Origin: an uncultured Murdochiella sp.
GTDB lineage: Bacteria; Bacillota; Clostridia; Tissierellales; Peptoniphilaceae
Assembly: GCF_902488755.1 (NCBI RefSeq)
Contig: NZ_CABTXF010000017.1
Span: forward strand, 1-24,903
Direction: 5' to 3'
Length of the DNA: 24,903 bases
Within the stretch, counting starts at the first letter, position 1, and each line of letters starts with the position of its first letter. This document shows, one piece after another, positions 14,994 to 21,970 of the stretch. The position numbers were made by a program, and so were the translations under genes. A model generated the notes under the pieces. It saw nothing but the letters and a program-made list of their open reading frames with translations. It made no database searches and was not told the origin of the DNA.

Positions 14994-17900
14994 ATGAAAA
15001 AGCATTTTTCTTTGCGCTGGGGAATAATCCTCGCCGCAATGCTGGCTCTTATCGGCCTTTTATTATGGCGGTTATACGATCTGACCATTGTGCAAGGTGA
15101 TCATTATCGTCAGCTCGCCCAAACGCGCCGAACAAAAGAAATACAGATTGCCGCTCCTCGCGGCAACATTTACGATCGCAATGGCGTCCTCTTGGCCGGC
15201 AGCCGTTCGTCTTTTGCTGTGCAGGGATTTAAAGATGAATTAATGCATCTGAAGACACCGGAACGAAATGAAGTATTGGCGCGTCTTTTGCGCTACATCG
15301 AACGTGATGGTGCCGAATATGGGGAAAACTTTCCCTTACAGCTTAACCAGATTGTTTATGCATCCGATGCGGATTATTTGAAGGAAAAAGAAACACCGCA
15401 GGAAAAAGTGCAGCGTCTGCTTATTGAGCATCATCTTTTGGATAAGTGGCTGCAAATGGTTTATCGTACGCCGCTGGATCGTGAATTTCGCGTTTCTCCG
15501 GCAGCTCGTGCGCTTACCGCATTTTCTTTGAAAGGAAGTGCGATTCCTGTAAGTGCCGATCCGGATGCCAATTTTGCCCTTTCCTGGATTCCGGGGAAAG
15601 CGTATGAAGAGTTAAAGAAAACCAAGGCGATTCATGAGAATACGACCGCTTTGGCATATTTGACCCAGCGACTGACCGAAAACAAAAATCTGTTGGCACA
15701 TGTGTTGCAACATCCCGCAGCTCGGAAGTTAGCGTATGAGCTGCTTCAAAAAGAAAATCGCATCGATAATTTGCGTTTACGGGAATGCGATTACACCTAC
15801 GTGGAAAATTTTCGCCAAAAAAAAGCAGCATTTCATCAGGCGTTTTCCGGCATTACGCTGACTTCAACGGCGCAGGAAGATTTTGTGACCATCGTAAAAA
15901 ACGCCGCTTTAGACCGCTTCTTAACCTCTATTTCTGTAGGGGAAGATAACCGCTTTACCATTCCTGCGGAAGGACTGCTGAATCAACTGGCAAACAAAGG
16001 GGTTGATACCAACCTGAAATATACTATTTCCGCAGATGCGCGTACCGTCTCTGTGGAGTTTGTACGCCCCGATGGAATGGAGGGGACAGCGCTTGATCGT
16101 TTGAAGAAACTGGGCGAAGAGCAACACTTGTTAGATGGCGTTATTACGGATGAAAACTATAAGTATTTAGCAGAAGAGGCAATGTTTGGCGAAGGCTTTT
16201 ATCCGGGGATTGCGTTGAAAACTTGGAAGTATGCGCTGGAAACCGATCAAAGCGATTTTGAAGAAAAATATGATTTGCAAAAAGCGAGTCCGGACGAAGC
16301 CTTTCGCCGATTAATCGAGGAGTACGGGATTGTCCCGACGATGGATCCTTTGTTGCAACAGGGCATTATGCTCATCACAAATCGCGTAGGCAAATCCGAC
16401 AACTATGCCTTTTGGCCCGTGAATATCTGCTATGAGCTTTCGGAATCTACGGTAGCCAAGATCGAAGAGAATATCTCGGCCGCACAGGGCATTATGGTGT
16501 CGCAACAAGCCATCCGTTATTACCCGTTTGGCGAGTCGGCATCGCATATTTTGGGCTATATCGGTAAAATTGCGACGGATGAGGAAATTCAGACGTATGT
16601 TAAAGAACAAAATTATCTTCCGAATGAATTTATCGGAAAGACCGGCGTAGAACAGAGTTTTGAAAGCACTTTACACGGCACGAGCGGAAAAGAAACGGTA
16701 TTGGTGGATTCTTTTGGCAATCGCACAGAAATACTCGATCGTCAAGAGCCAAAAGCGGGGAATAATGTTTACCTTACCGTGGACATTCGATTACAGCAGC
16801 AGTCCGAAGAATCGTTGAAAAAGGGAATACTTTCCGTTCGTCATGGCCTATCGTATTACAGCAAATGGGGAACGAATCGGTCACATTATTCTCCTACCGC
16901 CAACAGCGCCGCCAGTGTATCGGTGGATCCCAACAATGGTGCTTTGCTGGCCATGGCATCCTATCCTATGTTTGATCCCAATCTTTTTGTCACAGGCATT
17001 TCCAGTTCTGATTGGGAAATGTACCAATCGGCAACGCGTTTGGACACCAACGCACCGCGTCCCCTCTTAAATCTTGCGACGCAGGCAGCTGTGCAGCCGG
17101 GGTCTACTTTTAAGACGGTTGTATCGCTGGCGGCTCTGGAAAAAGGGCTGAATCCAGAGATGCAGATCTATGACTACGGCTATGTCAAAATAGGCGATAG
17201 ACAGTTTAATAACTTGCTCTATACGCTCACCGGAGGCTCCGACGGTATGATCAATATGTATGATGCTATCGGAAAATCCAACAACTACTATTTTTATATT
17301 CTTGGTCTTGGACGCATTCCGGCTACGGGAGAAGATCTTGGTGTTCAGGTCACGGTGGACGATATTGAGAAGACAGCCAAAAACATGGGATTGGATCATT
17401 CCTCCGGTTTGGAAATCAATCAGCCGGCGGAAGTGCGCAATTCCATTCCCAGTCGATCCGCTAAGATGAGCCTCATCAAATCGTTGCTCAATGGCTTTTT
17501 GGAGCGGAATCTCAAGCGTTATGAAAAGCCCGGTGAGAAGAAAGGGAATACGGTTATTGCCCAGGATATACAGACCATTCTCAAGTGGTCGGAAAAGGGA
17601 GAAGAGTACACGCGCGCTCAGCTCATTACCGATTTGGAAGACTTGGGTTACTACGCCGAACGTCCTTTAGACAATGAGCGGGACGGGCTCGCGGACTTAT
17701 TAAAATACACGTATTTTAACCAAACAAACTGGACTGTGGCAGATACGATGAATGCCGTCATCGGGCAAGGGCAAAATGCCTATACGCCGATTTCCATGTG
17801 TACGGTAGCCTCCATTTTTGCCAATGGGGGAACCGATTACGACTTTACCTTGGTTAAGGAAATTCGCAGCCCGGACAACAAAACCGTTCTCTATAACCAG

Positions 17901-18332
17901 ACGCCACGTGGGCGACAAGTCCCGATGGAGGAAAACTATTTTCAAGAGGTGCGTGAGGGAATGCGGCGTTCGGCGGAGGATAACCGTACTGAGTTTAACG
18001 GTCTGAATTTTACCGTGGGCAGTAAAACGGGAACGGCGGAACGTGCCGGAAAAGATCCGCGAACGGGCGGAGAGTATGCACCGTATGCATGGGATATTTG
18101 TTTTGCTCCGTATCAACAACCCAAAATTGCGACAGTCGTGTTTATGCCGGATGGATATACCAGTCTAAACGTGGTGCCTATTGCTCGGGATATTCTGGCA
18201 TCTTATTTGGACGCACCGGCTTCACAGGAAGAATCTTTATCTCCTTACGAAGGATTGACCACGTATGATCCTCCAAAACCGGCATCCTCCGATGAGGGGG
18301 CGTCTTCGCAGGAAGTCCCCACACACGATTGA
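14994..18332 (+). CDS. mrdA: Penicillin-binding protein 2 (elongasome transpeptidase), oversized
   Basis: PBP2 is the class B transpeptidase that cross-links lateral-wall peptidoglycan. One membrane segment (about residues 9-30) is followed by RGNIYDRNG (residues 56-64) at the start of the dimerisation domain. The three active-site motifs are intact: STFK with nucleophile Ser704 and Lys707, SNN at Ser762-Asn764, and KTG at Lys1011-Gly1013. FIGKTGVEQSFESTLHGTSG and YLTVDIRLQQQSEE mark the usual entry to the catalytic domain. At 1112 aa it is much longer than textbook PBP2 (~600-700 aa). About 450 residues of poorly recognisable sequence separate RGNIYDRNG from ILGYIGKI, where about 100 is usual, and another ~90-residue charged insert lies between SxN and KTG. 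Clostridial PBP2s are often enlarged, but this is at the high end. A Ser/Pro-rich tail ends it. GGAGA precedes the ATG. Confidence 0.94.
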   Translation: MKKHFSLRWGIILAAMLALIGLLLWRLYDLTIVQGDHYRQLAQTRRTKEIQIAAPRGNIYDRNGVLLAGSRSSFAVQGFKDELMHLKTPERNEVLARLLRYIERDGAEYGENFPLQLNQIVYASDADYLKEKETPQEKVQRLLIEHHLLDKWLQMVYRTPLDREFRVSPAARALTAFSLKGSAIPVSADPDANFALSWIPGKAYEELKKTKAIHENTTALAYLTQRLTENKNLLAHVLQHPAARKLAYELLQKENRIDNLRLRECDYTYVENFRQKKAAFHQAFSGITLTSTAQEDFVTIVKNAALDRFLTSISVGEDNRFTIPAEGLLNQLANKGVDTNLKYTISADARTVSVEFVRPDGMEGTALDRLKKLGEEQHLLDGVITDENYKYLAEEAMFGEGFYPGIALKTWKYALETDQSDFEEKYDLQKASPDEAFRRLIEEYGIVPTMDPLLQQGIMLITNRVGKSDNYAFWPVNICYELSESTVAKIEENISAAQGIMVSQQAIRYYPFGESASHILGYIGKIATDEEIQTYVKEQNYLPNEFIGKTGVEQSFESTLHGTSGKETVLVDSFGNRTEILDRQEPKAGNNVYLTVDIRLQQQSEESLKKGILSVRHGLSYYSKWGTNRSHYSPTANSAASVSVDPNNGALLAMASYPMFDPNLFVTGISSSDWEMYQSATRLDTNAPRPLLNLATQAAVQPGSTFKTVVSLAALEKGLNPEMQIYDYGYVKIGDRQFNNLLYTLTGGSDGMINMYDAIGKSNNYYFYILGLGRIPATGEDLGVQVTVDDIEKTAKNMGLDHSSGLEINQPAEVRNSIPSRSAKMSLIKSLLNGFLERNLKRYEKPGEKKGNTVIAQDIQTILKWSEKGEEYTRAQLITDLEDLGYYAERPLDNERDGLADLLKYTYFNQTNWTVADTMNAVIGQGQNAYTPISMCTVASIFANGGTDYDFTLVKEIRSPDNKTVLYNQTPRGRQVPMEENYFQEVREGMRRSAEDNRTEFNGLNFTVGSKTGTAERAGKDPRTGGEYAPYAWDICFAPYQQPKIATVVFMPDGYTSLNVVPIARDILASYLDAPASQEESLSPYEGLTTYDPPKPASSDEGASSQEVPTHD

Positions 18333-18342
18333 TGTCGAAAAA

Positions 18343-18372
18343 TTGGACACTTCGCTCATCTTCCGCTATAAT
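18343..18372 (+). promoter_or_regulatory. Promoter of rplU-prp-rpmA
   Basis: TTGGAC (18343-18348) and a perfect TATAAT (18367-18372) are separated by 18 nt, or TGGACA by 17 nt. It begins 11 nt after the PBP2 stop and gives a leader of about 80 nt. Confidence 0.8.
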
Positions 18373-18379
18373 TGTTCGG

Positions 18380-18460
18380 TAATACCGCTCTAAAAAGGTA
18401 AATGTAAATGTTCCGCGAAGGAACTGCCTTTCAGGCGATGCAAAAGGTAAGGAGAATGAT
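18380..18460 (+). ncRNA. Structured 5' leader of rplU, possible L21 leader
   Basis: The leader contains two adjacent small hairpins just before the ribosome site: GTTCC-GCGAA-GGAAC (18410-18424) and GCC-TTTCA-GGC (18426-18436). Bacillota rplU mRNAs often carry an L21 leader element thought to allow autoregulation, and position and size fit. I cannot align it to the Rfam model by eye, so membership is a guess. Confidence 0.45.
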
Positions 18461-18769
18461 ATGTACGCAGTTTTGGAAACCGGTGGCAAACAATTCCGGG
18501 TGCAGGTTGGCGACCAGATCAAGGTCGAAAAGATTACCGCTGAAGTTGGCGAATCCATTGCTTTGGATAAGGTGCTGATGTTGGGCGGCGATTCCCTCAA
18601 GGTGGGCAAACCCTATGTTGAAGGTGCCGGCGTTAAGGCTACCGTTTTGGCGCAGGGGAAAGAGAAAAAGATCTTGGTTGGAAAATTCCGTCCTAAGTCG
18701 GGATACCGTCGCACGCGCGGTCATCGTCAACCGTATACGCTTTTGAAAATTGAGGCGATCAACGCCTGA
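18461..18769 (+). CDS. rplU: 50S ribosomal protein L21
   Basis: L21 binds 23S rRNA in the large subunit. The 102-aa sequence is canonical: MYAVLETGGKQFRVQVGDQI at the start, a central VGKPYVEGAGVKATVLAQGK, and the C-terminal FRPKSGYRRTRGHRQPYT rRNA-binding signature. AAGGAG lies 7 nt before the ATG. The stop overlaps the next gene by one base (TGATG), and the rplU-prp-rpmA order is the conserved Bacillota arrangement. Confidence 0.98.
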   Translation: MYAVLETGGKQFRVQVGDQIKVEKITAEVGESIALDKVLMLGGDSLKVGKPYVEGAGVKATVLAQGKEKKILVGKFRPKSGYRRTRGHRQPYTLLKIEAINA

Positions 18770-19113
18770 TGATTCGCGTCGAGTTCTGCGCGAGTAAGAC
18801 GGATTCGTCAAGGCTCATCGGCTTTATGATGACGGGACATGCCGATTACGGTGAAGCACAGCATGATTTGTTATGCGCCACGGTTTCGGGCATCGTTACG
18901 GCGCTCATCAATACTTTGACAGAAGCGACCGATTTCGGTAAAAACGTCCGAGTCCGCTATGCCGAAGGAGATGTTGCCGTAGCTATCGAAGAGCCGCTCA
19001 CCGAAGAACAACAGAAAATCAGTCAAGTCTTGTTGAACGGGTTTCGTCTCAACATGCAAGAATTACAGAAAGAGTATCCGGGTCATATCAACGTAAGCGA
19101 TCGGAGGTTATGA
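18769..19113 (+). CDS. prp: Ribosomal-processing cysteine protease Prp
   Basis: Prp (YsxB family) removes the N-terminal extension of L27 so that the mature N terminus can reach the peptidyl transferase centre. The 114-aa protein has the family core MTGHADYGEAQHDLLCATVS, with His24 and Cys36 the expected catalytic pair. It sits between rplU and rpmA as in other Bacillota, overlapping rplU by one base and touching rpmA. Its presence matches the extended L27 that follows. No clear ribosome site precedes the ATG, so translation is probably coupled to rplU. Confidence 0.94.
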   Translation: MIRVEFCASKTDSSRLIGFMMTGHADYGEAQHDLLCATVSGIVTALINTLTEATDFGKNVRVRYAEGDVAVAIEEPLTEEQQKISQVLLNGFRLNMQELQKEYPGHINVSDRRL

Positions 19114-19403
19114 TGTTTGCTTTTCAGTTACAACTTTTCTCAAGTAAAAAAGGAGTCTCCAGCTCCAAAAACGGCCGTGACTCCAATGCCAAGCGTTTGG
19201 GCGTAAAGCGTCATGATGGTGTTGTTGTTAAGGCAGGTAATATCATTGTTCGTCAGCGGGGGACAAAATTCCATCCCGGTCTGAACGTGATGCGTGGTGG
19301 GGACGATACCCTCTTTGCCGTATCGGACGGCGTAGTTCGTTTTGAACGCAAAGGCAAGGATAAAAAACAGGTGAGCGTTTATCCCGTAGAAGCTCTGGCA
19401 TAA
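19113..19403 (+). CDS. rpmA: 50S ribosomal protein L27 with Prp-cleavable leader
   Basis: L27 reaches into the peptidyl transferase centre of the 50S subunit. The sequence carries SSKKGVSSSKNGRDSNAKRL, the usual L27 N-terminal block, then VRQRGTKFHPG and GGDDTLFAVSDG. Ahead of it is the leader MFAFQLQLF, matching the LQ-x-F Prp cleavage pattern seen in Staphylococcus (LNLQFF). Cleavage after Phe9 would expose SSKKG. I prefer the ATG at 19113 (96 aa) because GGAGG at 19103-19107 is then 5 nt away; the adjacent ATG at 19110 is only 2 nt away and would add one Met. The start overlaps the prp stop. Confidence 0.97.
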   Translation: MFAFQLQLFSSKKGVSSSKNGRDSNAKRLGVKRHDGVVVKAGNIIVRQRGTKFHPGLNVMRGGDDTLFAVSDGVVRFERKGKDKKQVSVYPVEALA

Positions 19404-19437
19404 GCTTGCCGGAGGCGGAACGCAATGATTCCTACTG

Positions 19438-19473
19438 CACCTCGTTCGGCCGCAGGCCGTTCGAGGTGTTTTT
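19438..19473 (+). terminator. Terminator or attenuator between rpmA and obgE
   Basis: A long hairpin has outer stem CACCTCG/CGAGGTG (19438-19444 with 19462-19468), a TT/TT internal loop, inner stem CGGCC/GGCCG (19447-19451 with 19455-19459) and a GCA loop, followed by TTTTTCTTT. The T run leads directly into the obgE ribosome site, so readthrough or an overlooked promoter must supply obgE transcripts. Confidence 0.88.
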
Positions 19474-19486
19474 CTTTGGAGGAGAT

Positions 19487-20833
19487 ATGTTTATCGATCA
19501 GGTGACCATTGAAGTTCGCGCAGGGCATGGCGGCGACGGAGCCATTTCATGGCGCAGAGAAAAATATGTTCCCGACGGCGGTCCGGATGGCGGAGACGGC
19601 GGTCGAGGAGGATCCATTATTTTGGAAGCCGATAAGGATGTCAATACACTGTTGGATTTCAAATATCATCCCATCTATAAAGCGCCCTCCGGAGAACCGG
19701 GACGCGGTCAGCAACAATTTGGGAAAGCAGGAGAAGACCTCATCCTGAAAGTGCCGGTCGGAACGGTGGTGCGTGAAGCGGAAAGTGGACTCGCCATTGC
19801 GGATCTTCGGGAAGACGCTCAGCGTTTTGTCGTGGTTAAAGGCGGCTTAGGCGGAAAGGGGAATGTGCATTTCAAAAGTTCCATCCGACAGGCACCTCGT
19901 TTTGCCAAACCGGGCGGCATGGGGCAACAGCTCAAAATTGTTTTAGAAGTAAAACTGATTGCGGATGTCGGTTTGGTCGGTCTTCCTAACGTGGGAAAAA
20001 GCACGATACTTTCGATTCTGACCCGGGCGAAACCTAAAATTGCCAATTATCACTTCACCACCATTGAACCAAATTTGGGCGTTGTGGACATGGGGGAAGG
20101 GCGATCCTTTATCATGGCGGATATCCCCGGTCTCATTGAAGGCGCTCATGCCGGAGCAGGCTTGGGGCACGATTTTTTGCGTCATATCGAACGTACACGT
20201 GTTATAGCCCATGTGCTGGATATGTCCAGCAGTGAGGGGCGCGATCCGATACAGGACTTTGATCTGATTCAGCAGGAGCTTCTTGCGTATCACGAAGCGC
20301 TGCCGAAAAAACTGCGCATCATAGTGGCGAATAAAATGGATTTGCCCGGCGCAGACGAACAGTTGGCGCGTTTTTGTCGGGAAATGGAAAGACGTGGCGT
20401 TTCCGTACGCAAAGCGGAGGAAAAGCCCCAACCTTCTGCGGATCCGTGGCAAGAAGAAATAACGAATGCAGTCATCGTAGTGCCCCTATCTGCCGCTACC
20501 ACGAAGGGAATGGATGTTCTTCGGCGCTCTCTCTGGCAGGAAGTAAGCGACGTTCCCAAAACGCTTCTTGCGTGTGAGGACGAGATGGTCCCTGTCGAAC
20601 GATTTTTTCGACGTGACAATGCCGTTACCGTTCGTCGTGAGGGACATACCATTATCGTTCAAGGAGAGCCGGTTGCGAATTTGGCAAAGAAACTCATTAT
20701 TACCGATGGTGCATCCATTCAGTTTTTTGAACGCTCTCTTGAGCAAATGGGCGTAATGGATCGCGTTCGGGCGTTGAATCCGGATGAAGAGGATGTCATC
20801 AACATCGAAGGTTTTGAGTTTGACTGGCTATAG
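19487..20833 (+). CDS. obgE: GTPase ObgE/CgtA
   Basis: Obg is an essential GTPase involved in late 50S subunit assembly and (p)ppGpp-linked growth control. With the ATG at 19487 (GGAGGA just upstream) it is 448 aa. The Obg fold covers about residues 1-158 with glycine-rich GGPDGGDGGRGGSI. The G domain has G1 GLPNVGKS (residues 165-172), G3 DIPGLIEGAHAGAGLGHDFL, G4 NKMD and G5 SAAT. The C-terminal OCT domain (about the last 75 residues, VERFFRRDNAVTVRREGHTI onward) is the type found in Bacillota and some other phyla. An upstream in-frame start at 19406 runs through the terminator and is not credible. Position right after L27 is the conserved ribosome-assembly context. Confidence 0.98.
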   Translation: MFIDQVTIEVRAGHGGDGAISWRREKYVPDGGPDGGDGGRGGSIILEADKDVNTLLDFKYHPIYKAPSGEPGRGQQQFGKAGEDLILKVPVGTVVREAESGLAIADLREDAQRFVVVKGGLGGKGNVHFKSSIRQAPRFAKPGGMGQQLKIVLEVKLIADVGLVGLPNVGKSTILSILTRAKPKIANYHFTTIEPNLGVVDMGEGRSFIMADIPGLIEGAHAGAGLGHDFLRHIERTRVIAHVLDMSSSEGRDPIQDFDLIQQELLAYHEALPKKLRIIVANKMDLPGADEQLARFCREMERRGVSVRKAEEKPQPSADPWQEEITNAVIVVPLSAATTKGMDVLRRSLWQEVSDVPKTLLACEDEMVPVERFFRRDNAVTVRREGHTIIVQGEPVANLAKKLIITDGASIQFFERSLEQMGVMDRVRALNPDEEDVINIEGFEFDWL

Positions 20834-20850
20834 TGCAGAAGAGGAATCGG

Positions 20851-21837
20851 ATGACCACAAGAGACAAATTGCTGACCTATTTTGAAACCCATCGCGGAAC
20901 GTATTATTCCGGACAGCAGCTGGCGGAGAATTTAGGCGTTTCGCGCACCGCTATTTGGAAAGGCGTACAATCCCTTCGAGAAGAAGGTTATGCGATCACC
21001 GCTGTCACGAACCGAGGCTATTGTCTGTCGGAAAACACAGATATTCTATCCGCACAGGGGATTCGCAAATATCTATCGAATTCGTCCATGGTCGATTTGA
21101 CGGTGCTGCCGGTTGTAACCTCGACGAATTTGCTCCTCAAGGAAAAGGCGGATGCCGGTGCTAAACAGGGAACCTGTGTCATTGCCGGAAAACAAACACA
21201 AGGACGAGGAAGGCGCGAGCGATCTTTTTATTCTCCGGCGGATACCGGTGTATATCTCAGCCTGTTGCTTCGTCCAAAAGACCGGCTGTTGTCGCAAACG
21301 GTCAACATCACTACGATGGCGGCAGTCGCCATGTGCGAAGCCATCGAAAAGGTGAGTGAAAAAAGAACGTCCATTAAGTGGGTAAACGACGTGTTTCTCG
21401 ACGACAAAAAAGTTTGCGGAATCTTAACGGAAGCGTCGTTGAACATGGAAAACGGCAATGTTTCCTATGCTGTATTGGGCGTTGGTGTGAATGTTTATTT
21501 TCCGGAAGAGGGGTTTCCCGAAGAGGTCAAAGAGGTGGCGACAGCTATATTTTCCTCTCCGCAAAAAGATGCTAAGAACCGCTTGGCAGCCGCTTTTTTG
21601 GAACGTTTTTTCGCTTATTATCAACAGGAAGATGACCATCAGTATGTTGCAGAATATCGCCGCCGCTGTTTTGTTCTCGGTAAAGCCATTCAGGTTTGGC
21701 GTGGAGAGACCAAGACCGAGGCGTATGCGATAGATATTGACAATGGCTGTCATCTTCTTGTGCGCTATGCTGATGGAAGAGAAGAGCTGCTTTCCTCCGG
21801 AGAAGTCAGCGTGCGGATGGACAAAAAAAACGGATAA
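20851..21837 (+). CDS. birA: Bifunctional biotin operon repressor / biotin-protein ligase
   Basis: BirA makes biotinyl-5'-AMP and transfers biotin to carboxylase carrier domains; the N-terminal helix-turn-helix lets it repress biotin genes. The 328-aa protein has an HTH_11 domain (residues 4-58, QQLAENLGVSRTAIWKGVQS), then TSTNLLLKEKA, the adenylate-binding GRGRRERSFYSP (residues 118-129), KWVNDVFLDDKKVCGILTE (residues 177-195), and a C-terminal SH3-like segment. I chose the ATG at 20851, with GAGGA 5 nt upstream; a GTG at 20833 overlapping the obgE stop would add six residues. No biotin genes are adjacent, so its targets lie elsewhere. Confidence 0.95.
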   Translation: MTTRDKLLTYFETHRGTYYSGQQLAENLGVSRTAIWKGVQSLREEGYAITAVTNRGYCLSENTDILSAQGIRKYLSNSSMVDLTVLPVVTSTNLLLKEKADAGAKQGTCVIAGKQTQGRGRRERSFYSPADTGVYLSLLLRPKDRLLSQTVNITTMAAVAMCEAIEKVSEKRTSIKWVNDVFLDDKKVCGILTEASLNMENGNVSYAVLGVGVNVYFPEEGFPEEVKEVATAIFSSPQKDAKNRLAAAFLERFFAYYQQEDDHQYVAEYRRRCFVLGKAIQVWRGETKTEAYAIDIDNGCHLLVRYADGREELLSSGEVSVRMDKKNG

Positions 21838-21891
21838 CTTTTGCTGAAAAAAAGCATCGCTTATCTTATCGAGAAGAGAGGTTAGCATTTC

Positions 21892-21904
21892 GGACAAGTT
21901 GTCC
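21892..21904. repeat. Short perfect inverted repeat downstream of birA
   Basis: GGACAAGTTGTCC is a 6-1-6 palindrome in the 133-nt gap between birA and the convergent guaB, just before the shared terminator. It has no T run of its own and could be a protein site or chance. Confidence 0.4.
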
Positions 21905-21913
21905 TATTCAAAT

Positions 21914-21945
21914 ACCCCCTAAAAGAGACTTTTAGGGGGTGTTTT
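21914..21945 (+). terminator. Strong hairpin terminator shared by birA and guaB
   Basis: A perfect 12-bp stem ACCCCCTAAAAG/CTTTTAGGGGGT (21914-21925 with 21929-21940) closes an AGA loop. On the plus strand GTTTT follows. On the minus strand it lies 26 nt past the guaB stop and is followed by the weaker ATTTG, so it probably serves both genes. Confidence 0.85.
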
Positions 21946-21970
21946 ACGAAAGGTGTATTCTTTTCTTTCA

